Shown here: positions 1-6,184 of the stretch, in pieces
Numbering within the stretch: the stretch's first letter is position 1
How the letters are laid out: each line of letters opens with the position of its first letter
From: an uncultured Eisenbergiella sp.
GTDB lineage: Bacteria; Bacillota; Clostridia; Lachnospirales; Lachnospiraceae
DNA: 10,083 bases
Assembly (NCBI GenBank): GCA_947626725.1
Contig: CANQTI010000057.1
Location: 1-10,083, forward strand
Reading direction: 5' to 3'
The notes under the pieces: model-generated
Databases searched by the model: none
Told to the model about the DNA's origin: nothing
The model's input: only the letters and a program-made list of their open reading frames with translations
Translations under genes and position numbers: made by a program

Positions 1-572
1 GTGCTCCTGGCGGTGGAGAATCAGGATGAAATGAATCATGGGATGCCGCTGCGCTGCGCGGAGTATGACGTGGAGGAATTCCGCAGGCAAATGCGGCGCA
101 TTCAGAAGAAACATATGCAGGCCCGGGATCTGAAGCCCGGCGCGGAATACCTGTCCGGATTCAGAGCGGAGGATCGCCTGATTCCGGTGATCACGCTGGT
201 GGTCTATCACGGAGACGGGAAGTGGATGAGGATACCTACGACATGCTCTGTGTGATGCTGGATCTGAAGGGACTGGAGGTTCCGGATAGATCAGAAAGCG
301 GCAGCCGGGAGGAAAACAGGAAAGAGAAGGAGGAGAAAAAGGATATGTGCAGGGCTTTTGAGATTTTGATACAGAGGAGCAGGGAAGAAGGAAGAAGAGA
401 AGGAGAACTTAACGGTGAAAAACGCGGTGAAGAGCGAGGCAGGAAGCGCGGCGAAGAACGTCTCGGCAGCCTGATAACCTGTCTGCTGTCGGATGGCAGA
501 ATAGACGAGGCTGCATCCGCGGCACGGGACGCGGGCGAGAGGTCCCGGCTGTATCAGGAATATAGTCTGTGA
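1..572 (+). pseudogene. Rpn/YhgA-like recombination-promoting nuclease remnant (left end outside window, frameshifted)
   Basis: The first frame (1-255) reads like the middle of an Rpn-family (PD-(D/E)XK, YhgA-like transposase/nuclease) protein: VENQDEMNHGMPLR, then an EYLSGF..EDRLIPVITLVVYHG block that is a hallmark of the family. It runs out of frame at GDGKW and stops at 253-255. A +3 frame then continues from about 222 to 572 with DEDTYDMLCVMLDL, DMCRAFEIL and a charged REEGRREGE / KRGEERGRKRGEE tail, which I recognise as the C-terminal part of the same family. In intact members these two blocks are separated by roughly 100 residues, so the junction near 220-225 looks like an internal deletion that also shifts frame. 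The beginning lies outside the window; the GTG at position 1 is simply the window edge. Family members nick or cut DNA and promote RecA-independent recombination; this copy should be inactive. The family call is recalled from knowledge and fairly secure; the deletion size is inferred. Confidence 0.75.
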
Positions 573-657
573 CCCGCAGCTCGAGGTGAAGGTTTTGCTG
601 TGTGTAATTATGGAATTGTGAGATTGTTTCCTGCGGCGGAGAGAATACAATGAACGG

Positions 658-686
658 TAGATTATTTCACGTATGGATGCTATAAT
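658..686 (+). promoter_or_regulatory. Candidate sigma-A promoter for the GH28-sulfatase operon
   Basis: A perfect TATAAT at 681-686 is preceded by TGC, giving an extended -10 (TG at 678-679). The -35 position at 17-nt spacing, TAGATT (658-663), is weak, as is common for extended -10 promoters. Transcription would start near 693, leaving a leader of about 100 nt. An alternative, TTGTTT (624-629) with TACAAT (646-651) at 16-nt spacing, is weaker. The 222-bp gap between the Rpn remnant and GH28 holds no other gene that I can support. Confidence 0.55.
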
Positions 687-713
687 ATCCCATATCAGCA
701 GGACTGGCCGCTT

Positions 714-744
714 GGAAAATGAGGAGCGGTAAGCCTTATTTTCC
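714..744 (+). promoter_or_regulatory. Leader hairpin upstream of the GH28 gene
   Basis: GGAAAATGAGG (714-724) pairs with CCTTATTTTCC (734-744) over 11 bp, with one G-U pair and a 9-nt loop. It lies in the predicted leader, about 50 nt before the chosen GH28 start, and no T-run follows it, so it is not a typical intrinsic terminator. It could be an operator-like inverted repeat, an RNA stabiliser or a binding site for a regulator; the sequence does not decide between these. Confidence 0.45.
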
Positions 745-794
745 GATGAGAAATGATACAGCCAAGCAAAAATGAAATGGGAGGAATGCGGCGT

Positions 795-2099
795 ATGAGC
801 AAAAAGGACAGAGAGTGCGGCATGGGGCAAACGTTTCCGGACGGTACGCCCATTGACAGCTGGTTTTACGATACCTCTGTGCCGGAGCTGTCAGAACTGG
901 GCAGGCAGTATGTGCTGACAGAACACGGGATTTTTGATGATGGGAAACTGTATACGGCGCAGATCCAGCACCTGATTGACACGGCGCATGCGAATGGAGG
1001 CGGCGTGATTGTGGTGCCGCGGGGTACTTATCTGACGGGTTCCCTGTTTTTTCGGCAGGGCGTTCACCTCTATGTGGCGGAGGAAGGTGTGCTGAAAGGG
1101 AGTTCGGATATTCAGGACTACGAGCTGAGAATGACCCGGATCGAGGGAGAGAGCTGTCTGTATTTTGCGGCCCTGATCAACGTCGATGGGGTGGATGGCT
1201 TCATTATGTGTGGGCCGGGAACCATCGACGGCAATGGCCTGAAATCCTGGCGGGCGTTCTGGCTTCGCCGGGCCTGGAATCCGGCCTGTACAAATAAGGA
1301 TGAGCAGCGGCCCCGTCTCGTTTTTATCTCCAACAGCAAAAACGTGTTGGTGGCACAGCTCCATCTGATCAATGCCCATTTCTGGACGAACCATCTTTAT
1401 AAATGCGATCATGTGAAGTATCTGGACTGTGATATCTTTTCTCCCGCCGTGCCGGTGAAGGCACCCAGTACGGATGCCGTCGATATTGATGCCTGCAGCG
1501 ATGTGCTGGTGAAGGGCTGCCGTATGGAGGTGAATGACGACGCGGTAGTGCTGAAAGGCGGCAAAGGCCCTTGGGCGGATACGACGGCGGAAAACGGCGC
1601 CAATGAGCGCATCCTGGTGGAGGACTGTGTGTACGGCTTTTGTCACGGCTGTCTTACTTGCGGCTCGGAGTCCGTACATAATCGGAACATTCTGATCCGC
1701 CGGATTCAGGTACGGGAGGGAAACAATCTTCTCTGGCTGAAAATGCGGCCGGATACGCCCCAGCACTATGAGTATATTACGGTGGAGCAGGTGGAGGGGA
1801 AGATTGAGAACTTCATTAATATCAATCCCTGGACACAGTTTTTCGATCTGAAAGGACGGACGGACATGCCCGTTTCACGGGCGGATCATATCCGCATGGC
1901 GGATTGCCGATGCGAGTGCGGGACGTTTTTTCATGTGAAAAAGGAGGAAGCACAGTATCATCTGGCGGATTTCACTTTTGAAAACCTGCGTCTGACCGCG
2001 AAGTGGAATGGGTTCTCGGAGGGTGCGGTTGAAAATCTTCTGATGAAAGATGTGACTGTAGAGGAAGAGAGTGTATGTCAGATGGAGGAATCGGTATGA
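795..2099 (+). CDS. Glycoside hydrolase family 28 (polygalacturonase-like), cytoplasmic
   Basis: A 434-residue right-handed beta-helix glycosidase of the GH28 type, which hydrolyses galacturonic-acid linkages in pectin-like glycans by an inverting mechanism. The N-terminal part (about residues 50-75) has the GGGVIVVPRGTYLTG opening of the helix. The four GH28 signatures appear in altered form: STD (225-227) for NTD, NDD (247-249), CHG (283-285) for GHG, and WLK (314-316) for RIK. The three acidic residues D227, D248 and D249 and also H284 and K316 are kept. No signal peptide is visible. I chose ATG at 795 because GGAGG (780-784) lies 10 nt upstream; in-frame ATGs at 753 and 786 have poorer or overlapping ribosome sites. 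The stop overlaps the sulfatase start (ATGA), so the two are probably co-translated. The substrate is unknown; the sulfatase next door suggests a sulfated, uronic-acid-containing oligosaccharide taken into the cell. The family is sure, the specificity is not. Confidence 0.9.
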   Translation: MSKKDRECGMGQTFPDGTPIDSWFYDTSVPELSELGRQYVLTEHGIFDDGKLYTAQIQHLIDTAHANGGGVIVVPRGTYLTGSLFFRQGVHLYVAEEGVLKGSSDIQDYELRMTRIEGESCLYFAALINVDGVDGFIMCGPGTIDGNGLKSWRAFWLRRAWNPACTNKDEQRPRLVFISNSKNVLVAQLHLINAHFWTNHLYKCDHVKYLDCDIFSPAVPVKAPSTDAVDIDACSDVLVKGCRMEVNDDAVVLKGGKGPWADTTAENGANERILVEDCVYGFCHGCLTCGSESVHNRNILIRRIQVREGNNLLWLKMRPDTPQHYEYITVEQVEGKIENFININPWTQFFDLKGRTDMPVSRADHIRMADCRCECGTFFHVKKEEAQYHLADFTFENLRLTAKWNGFSEGAVENLLMKDVTVEEESVCQMEESV

Positions 2100-3565
2100 G
2101 CAAAAAACCCAATATCGTCTTCATCCTGTCGGACGACCAGGGCGCATGGGCCATGCACTGCGCCGGGACGAAGGAATTGTATACGCCAAATCTGGATCGG
2201 ATCGCGGCCGCCGGAATGCGGTTTGAAAATTTTTTCTGCGTCTCCCCGGTCTGTTCCCCGGCCAGGGCATCTCTGCTCACCGGGCGGATTCCTTCCGCTC
2301 ATGGCGTGCATGACTGGCTGCGTTCCGGCAACCTGGATGCGGAGCGCTTCGCGGTCCAGGGCAGGGAAAATCCCTACGGCGGTTATATAGATGAGAAAAA
2401 ACCGATCCGCTATCTGGAAGGGCAGACAACCTATACGCAGCTTTTGGCGGAAAACGGTTATATCTGCGCCCTGTCCGGAAAATGGCATCTGGGAGACAGT
2501 GTTTCTCCGCAATGCGGTTTTTCCAGGTGGTATACCATCGGGAAGGGCGGCGCCTGGTATTATCATGCGGACATGGTGGAGAACGGGGATATTACGGTGG
2601 AGCACGGGAAATACGTGACGGAGCTGATCACCGATAAGGCACTTTCGTATCTGGAGGAGATGAAGGAGGGCCCTTTTTATCTGGGCATTCACTATACGGC
2701 GCCCCATTCACCCTGGGAGGCGGACCAGCATCCGAAAAAGTGGATTGACTATTACAGGGAATGCCCGTTTGAGAGTGTTCCAGATGTGCCGGATCATCCG
2801 GATATGACTACCGGACCGGTGTATGGGACGGCTGCGAGACGTGTGAACCTTATCGGTTATTTTGCCGCAGTCAGTGCTATGGATGAGCAGATCGGGCGGA
2901 TCCTGGATCGGCTGGAGGAGCTTTCTCTGCTGGAGGACACGTTGGTGATCTTCACATCGGACAACGGCATGAGCATGGGGCATCACGGCATTTGGGGAAA
3001 GGGCAACGGGACTTTCCCCATGAACATGTATGATACGGCGGTGAAGGTGCCTTTTCTGGCTTCCTGGAAGGGGCATATTCGGGAAAGGAGTGTCTGCCGC
3101 GAGCTGGTGAGTGCCTATGATTTATTTCAGACGGTGCTGGAACTTGCGGGGATCGAATGGAAAGCCGGCGGAGAACGAGTGCTCCTGCCGGGAAGAAGTT
3201 TCGCGGGGGTGCTGACGGGCGCGGCGCAGGAGCGCGGAGAGAACGCCGTGGTGGTGTTTGACGAATATGGACCCGTCCGGATGATCCGCACGGCGGAATG
3301 GAAATATGTGCACCGTTATCCCTATGGGAAAAATGAGCTCTACGATCTTATAAACGATCCTGCGGAGGAAAACAACCTGTACGGGCAGCCCGCCTGCGAA
3401 GCGAGGGCGCTGGAACTTAGGCGGCGTATGGAAGGCTGGTTTTCTGCCTATGCCGACCCTGCGCTCGACGGCATCAGAGAGGGCGTCACGGGGCTCGGTC
3501 AGTTAGGCCGGGCCGGGCAGCAGGCGGACAGCGTACAGGTATATTATCCTGTTCTTGGAAGCTGA
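2096..3565 (+). CDS. Cys-type (CSPAR) sulfatase, family S1
   Basis: A 489-residue type I sulfatase that removes sulfate esters from a carbohydrate or related substrate. The N-terminus KPNIVFILSDDQ supplies metal-binding D13 and D14. The maturation motif is C53-S-P-A-R57, in which Cys is converted to formylglycine; in anaerobes this is done by the radical-SAM enzyme anSME, which is not in this window. Further active-site residues are seen in GKWH (128-131), SDN (288-290, second metal site) and GKG (301-303). Length and order are normal for the family. Start ATG 2096 has GGAGG at 2084-2088 with 7-nt spacing and overlaps the GH28 stop as ATGA; an in-frame ATG at 2075 lies inside the GH28 frame and is less likely. 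No signal peptide, so it is predicted cytoplasmic, working with the GH28 enzyme on imported oligosaccharides. The C-terminal end runs into the first unit of a 27-bp repeat array. The substrate cannot be read from sequence. Confidence 0.93.
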   Translation: MSKKPNIVFILSDDQGAWAMHCAGTKELYTPNLDRIAAAGMRFENFFCVSPVCSPARASLLTGRIPSAHGVHDWLRSGNLDAERFAVQGRENPYGGYIDEKKPIRYLEGQTTYTQLLAENGYICALSGKWHLGDSVSPQCGFSRWYTIGKGGAWYYHADMVENGDITVEHGKYVTELITDKALSYLEEMKEGPFYLGIHYTAPHSPWEADQHPKKWIDYYRECPFESVPDVPDHPDMTTGPVYGTAARRVNLIGYFAAVSAMDEQIGRILDRLEELSLLEDTLVIFTSDNGMSMGHHGIWGKGNGTFPMNMYDTAVKVPFLASWKGHIRERSVCRELVSAYDLFQTVLELAGIEWKAGGERVLLPGRSFAGVLTGAAQERGENAVVVFDEYGPVRMIRTAEWKYVHRYPYGKNELYDLINDPAEENNLYGQPACEARALELRRRMEGWFSAYADPALDGIREGVTGLGQLGRAGQQADSVQVYYPVLGS

Positions 3566-3675
3566 ATGTGTTGTACTGTTTTCGGAAACCCAGTGTATTA
3601 TTCCGTTTCCGGAGACTGAATGCGTTGCTTTGTTTCCGGAAACGCAATGCATAATCCTATTTCTGGAAATGGAAG
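3551..3675. repeat. 27-bp palindromic tandem repeat array between convergent genes
   Basis: Four full 27-bp units start at 3551, 3578, 3605 and 3632, with a partial fifth at 3659-3675. Each begins with a version of the 12-bp palindrome GTTTCCGGAAAC: exact at 3632-3643, one or two mismatches at 3578, 3605 and 3659, more at 3551. Units 1 and 3 resemble each other in their second half (CTGAATG.GTTG), as do units 2 and 4, which suggests a 54-bp higher-order unit of about 70% identity. The array spans the sulfatase stop, the whole 91-bp gap and the last codons of the opposing esterase. The spacers are too short and the units too uniform end to end for a CRISPR. Confidence 0.75.
3620..3652. terminator. 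Possible bidirectional terminator hairpin in the repeat array
   Basis: ATGCGTTGC (3620-3628) pairs with GCAATGCAT (3644-3652) over 9 bp with one G-T pair, enclosing a 3-nt bulge and the palindrome GTTTCCGGAAAC. It lies between the convergent sulfatase and esterase, where transcription should end on both strands. There is no T-run on either side, so an intrinsic terminator is only a possibility; it may instead stabilise the 3' ends. Confidence 0.4.
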
Positions 3676-4484
3676 ACTTTTTCCAGCCACCGAATGCTCC
3701 ATTCCATCCAGCGGGCGTTGTACGGGTCAGCGGAGCCCACTTCCTCTGTGCAGACGGACATGCCGTGCCCTCCCTCCGGAAAAACGTGCAGTTCAAAGGG
3801 AACTTTTGCGGCAGAAAGGGCGGCTGCAAGGCGCAGGCTGTTTTCCACGGGAACACCCCCGTCCGCAGCGGTATGCCATAGATAGGTGGGCGGCGTCGAG
3901 GCGTCCACATGGGCGTCCAAACCGAACCAGGTATATTCCGGGCTGCCCTTTTTTGCGCCGCTGACGTTCTGAATCGAGTCCGTATGTGCGTATTCGTCCG
4001 CGAGGATCACCGGATAGCCCAGGATCATGGCGTCGGGCCGGATGCTGCCGCATTGGAAGTCAGGGCCCCAGAGCTTTTTGGCAGCGGCGAGGAATTTTTC
4101 TTCCTTATAAAGCGTGCCCAGGGACGCAGCCAGGTGTCCGCCGGCGGAAAAGCCGCAGACGGCGATCCTTTCGGCATCCAGCCTCCATTCTTCCGCGTGG
4201 GCCCGCAGATGGAGCATGGCGGCCGAAAGCTGCAGAAGCGGCCGGAAGTCCCTGGCATTTTCCCCTACGGCGTAGTCCAGAATAAATACGTGGCAGCCTG
4301 CTGCGAAGTAGGGCTTTGCCACGGGCTCCGCCTCCCGGGCGGAGACGAATTCGTACGCGCCGCCGGGGCAGATGAGCACGGCGGGAAGTGCGCGGGGGAC
4401 GTGTCCTTCGGCCGGTTCCTCCTGCAGCCAGGCCGTGACGGTACAGCCGTCAGTGTGTTCGGGTTGGAACGTAAAGCATTTCAT
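3657..4484 (-). CDS. Alpha/beta-hydrolase esterase (acetyl-esterase/BD-FAE-like)
   Basis: A 275-residue cytoplasmic serine esterase of the alpha/beta-hydrolase fold, of the kind that removes acetyl or other acyl groups from sugars. The catalytic triad can be read as S113 in GFSAGG (111-116), D208 in TAADGGVPVENS and H240 in EGGHGMS. The oxyanion-hole region is CPGGAY (39-44) in place of the more usual HGG. No signal peptide. The start ATG (4482-4484 on the complement) has AGGAGG 8 nt upstream (4493-4498). It follows the YjjB-type gene on the same strand after a 73-bp gap with no evident terminator, so it is probably the last gene of that operon, although its job may lie with the carbohydrate genes on the other side. 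Its last codons form part of the 27-bp repeat array. The family is clear; the substrate is unknown. Confidence 0.88.
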   Translation of the reverse strand: MKCFTFQPEHTDGCTVTAWLQEEPAEGHVPRALPAVLICPGGAYEFVSAREAEPVAKPYFAAGCHVFILDYAVGENARDFRPLLQLSAAMLHLRAHAEEWRLDAERIAVCGFSAGGHLAASLGTLYKEEKFLAAAKKLWGPDFQCGSIRPDAMILGYPVILADEYAHTDSIQNVSGAKKGSPEYTWFGLDAHVDASTPPTYLWHTAADGGVPVENSLRLAAALSAAKVPFELHVFPEGGHGMSVCTEEVGSADPYNARWMEWSIRWLEKVFHFQK

Positions 4485-4557
4485 AGATGAAGCCTCCTGT
4501 TATGGTTTGATCTTTTCATTCCGGGAGAAGGGCAGGACCGGTTTTCCGGGGCGCACG

Positions 4558-5040
4558 TCAGCGCCGCCGTACCGGCCGTTTGATCAGGCTGCCGACAAAT
4601 TCTTTTCCCAAAAAATAAATCCGTTTATAATAGACGAAAGTGGACACCAGGACGAAACCGACGCTCATGCCGATCAGCGTGAGGATGCAGTCGCGCGCAT
4701 TGGCGTACATGGCCTCCGTGTTCCGCTGCATGAAATTTACCAGCGTGTTATAGAGCAGGCTGCCGGGCAGCAGCGGGATGATGGCCGGGTAAAGGAAAAC
4801 GGTAGAAGGCATTTTTTCCCTGGCGGCCATGACCTCAGCGTAGAGTGCGGTGACCATGGTGGACAGCAGAATGTAGATCAGCCGTTCCTGTGTGAACTGC
4901 ATCAGGAGCAGGTAGACACAGCGCGTCAGAGCGCCGCTTATGCCTGCCCGGAGCACATATTTTTTTTCGATGCCGAATACGATGGCCAGGCCCGTGGAGG
5001 CGATAAAAGAGAGCAGGATGAGTTTGACCGTTTCTACCAT
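4558..5040 (-). CDS. ThrE-type exporter, YjjB-like subunit (C-terminal ThrE half)
   Basis: A 160-residue membrane protein matching the YjjB/DUF3815 half of the threonine/serine exporter (ThrE) family. About five hydrophobic segments are visible (roughly 4-23, 28-47, 54-71, 79-101 and 118-138), and the family signature IIPLLPGSLLYN lies at 87-98. In Corynebacterium ThrE both halves are fused and export threonine and serine; in E. coli the separate YjjP and YjjB proteins have been linked to succinate export. The transported solute here is therefore open. The ATG at 5038-5040 (complement) overlaps the end of the YjjP-like gene by 7 nt and has a GGAGG site 9 nt upstream inside it, so the two halves are probably made in matched amounts and form one complex in the cytoplasmic membrane. 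Confidence 0.9.
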   Translation of the reverse strand: MVETVKLILLSFIASTGLAIVFGIEKKYVLRAGISGALTRCVYLLLMQFTQERLIYILLSTMVTALYAEVMAAREKMPSTVFLYPAIIPLLPGSLLYNTLVNFMQRNTEAMYANARDCILTLIGMSVGFVLVSTFVYYKRIYFLGKEFVGSLIKRPVRRR

Positions 5041-5804
5041 GTGATCCCACCTCCGAACATATAGATACTGATGCCCAGCCCCAGCACGATGGCGGTGGCG
5101 TCCAATACGATCTTCAATATTTCCAGGATCCCGTTCATCTCATTGCCGCACAGGATATTGCGGACAGCGTTCACCAACGGAATGCCGGGGATCATCATCA
5201 TGCTGTTGGTGATGATGATGGTGGCCAGGTGCTGGCCGAGTCCGATCCGCACCAGCAGGATGTCCAGCGAACCCACGATCCACATGCACAGCGCATCCGT
5301 CACGATGCGGTTCAGCCCCGGCTTGTCCAGAAGCCGGATGATCCAAAACAGCGCGACCGTAGTCAGATCCGCCGCGATCACGTCCCGCAGGCTGCCGCCG
5401 TTAAGCATGCAGATGCTGGACATGGCGATGAGGTATCCCAGGATTATGGTGACGGTGGCGTAGTCTTTGACCTCGCTGTCCGCTTGTTTCAGCATGGCGT
5501 CCAGCGCGGCGGGCGGCGGTGTTTCGCTGCACACCTGCCTGGAGAGCTGATTGAAGCGGCTGATCCGCTTCATGTCGTTATTGGCGGGCGGAACCATGAC
5601 GTGGCGCGTCGCCGACTGGTTGTCCGCGGTCTGAGCGCTGAGGATGATGGTGGAGCTCAGCGAAAAAATGCTGATGTCCGTCAGCCGGTAGCTTAAACAG
5701 ATGCGGTTCATGGTGTCGTTGACGCGTTCCAGATTGGCGCCGCAGCCCAGCATTCGCTGGCCCAGTGTGGCCGCGAAGTCCAGGATGTAGTCCAGATCGT
5801 TCAT
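5034..5804 (-). CDS. ThrE-type exporter, YjjP-like subunit (DUF1212, N-terminal ThrE half)
   Basis: A 256-residue protein of the YjjP/DUF1212 family. A soluble N-terminal part of about 115 residues (GCGANLERVNDTMNRI at 20-35 is the conserved start) is followed by about five membrane segments (roughly 116-134, 140-158, 168-186, 190-212 and 229-252), with the family signature MMMIPGIPLVNAVRNIL at 202-218. It should pair with the YjjB-like product to form a complete exporter of small amino acids or organic acids. I chose ATG at 5802-5804 (complement), because the family alignment begins at MNDLDYIL; the open frame extends 64 codons further upstream with no similarity and no good ribosome site. 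The site used is modest (AAGG about 11 nt upstream). It is the first gene of the yjjP-yjjB-esterase operon. Confidence 0.9.
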   Translation of the reverse strand: MNDLDYILDFAATLGQRMLGCGANLERVNDTMNRICLSYRLTDISIFSLSSTIILSAQTADNQSATRHVMVPPANNDMKRISRFNQLSRQVCSETPPPAALDAMLKQADSEVKDYATVTIILGYLIAMSSICMLNGGSLRDVIAADLTTVALFWIIRLLDKPGLNRIVTDALCMWIVGSLDILLVRIGLGQHLATIIITNSMMMIPGIPLVNAVRNILCGNEMNGILEILKIVLDATAIVLGLGISIYMFGGGITW

Positions 5805-5862
5805 CGGGGGTATTCCTTTCTCTGTGGGTGTGGGAAATTCGAAAAATGTGCTTATCCTACAT

Positions 5863-5894
5863 ATCATATTAGCCCTTTTGGGGACGGGATGCAA
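5863..5894 (-). promoter_or_regulatory. Weak candidate promoter for the yjjP-like operon
   Basis: On the complement, TTGCAT (5889-5894) and TAATAT (5866-5871) are 17 nt apart, and an overlapping TATGAT (5863-5868) could be the -10 instead. Matches to consensus are only moderate. The 380-bp gap 5805-6184 between divergent genes must hold promoters for both; a 100-codon open frame in it (5824-6126, +) lacks a ribosome site and I do not accept it as a gene. Confidence 0.3.
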
Positions 5895-6087
5895 TGGATA
5901 TTGTGTGTTTTTCGGACCGGAAATGAAACGGGAAGAGCGCGCCATATGCCGTGAGCATGCGCGTAAATCCGCCTGCTGTTTATTCCTGGACCGCATGGGC
6001 TTTTTCGAGGATTTTCCCGGTCTGCTGTTGTTTATCTTTGGAACATATCTGCTTTTTCGGGGATTTTTTCGGCGAATGGAAAAGTGG

Positions 6088-6116
6088 TTTACAATGCGGG
6101 AGATTGCAGGTATAAT
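6088..6116 (+). promoter_or_regulatory. Near-consensus sigma-A promoter for the first SDR gene
   Basis: TTTACA (6088-6093) and TATAAT (6111-6116) are separated by exactly 17 nt, differing from the ideal pair by one base. The start of transcription would be near 6123, giving a leader of about 60 nt with a hairpin (6142-6164) and a strong GGAGG site. This is the clearest promoter in the window. Confidence 0.8.
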
Positions 6117-6134
6117 GGGGAAGTAATTTTACTT

Positions 6135-6164
6135 TAAAAAAGGATGCCCGGAAAAGAGGCATCC
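6135..6164 (-). terminator. Hairpin in the SDR leader; reads as an intrinsic terminator on the complement
   Basis: GGATGCC (6142-6148) pairs with GGCATCC (6158-6164) over 7 bp around a 9-nt loop. On the complement the hairpin is followed by a run of six T (6136-6141), the form of an intrinsic terminator that would stop leftward transcription before the yjjP-like operon. On the plus strand the same hairpin sits in the SDR leader, about 10 nt before the ribosome site, with no T-run after it. Confidence 0.5.
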
Positions 6165-6184
6165 GTCGGTTGAAGGAGGAACCT

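Noticed and set aside
200..260. Programmed ribosomal frameshift in the Rpn gene
   Set aside because: No slippery heptamer is seen at the junction, and about 100 residues of the family are missing there, so decay is the better explanation.
291..830. 179-codon open frame on the complement
   Set aside because: It lies opposite the Rpn remnant and the GH28 leader, has a biased composition (Ser, Phe, Leu) and no recognisable family or ribosome site.
891..1766. 291-codon open frame on the complement of the GH28 gene
   Set aside because: It is a shadow of a well-supported GH28 gene, with rare-type composition (many His, Arg) and no family.
3551..3675. CRISPR array
   Set aside because: The units are contiguous with no unique spacers of normal length, they differ from each other, and no cas gene is near.
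3555..3881. Plus-strand open frame that begins in the 27-bp array with a nine-residue repeat (PETECVALF-like)
   Set aside because: The peptide repeat is only the 27-bp DNA repeat read in an open frame; the rest lies antisense to the esterase and there is no ribosome site.
3909..4490. 193-codon plus-strand open frame
   Set aside because: It is antisense to the esterase, which has a full catalytic triad and a good ribosome site.
5824..6126. 100-codon plus-strand open frame with a hydrophobic segment
   Set aside because: It has no ribosome site, no family that I recognise, and contains the SDR promoter near its end. A real small membrane protein cannot be fully excluded.
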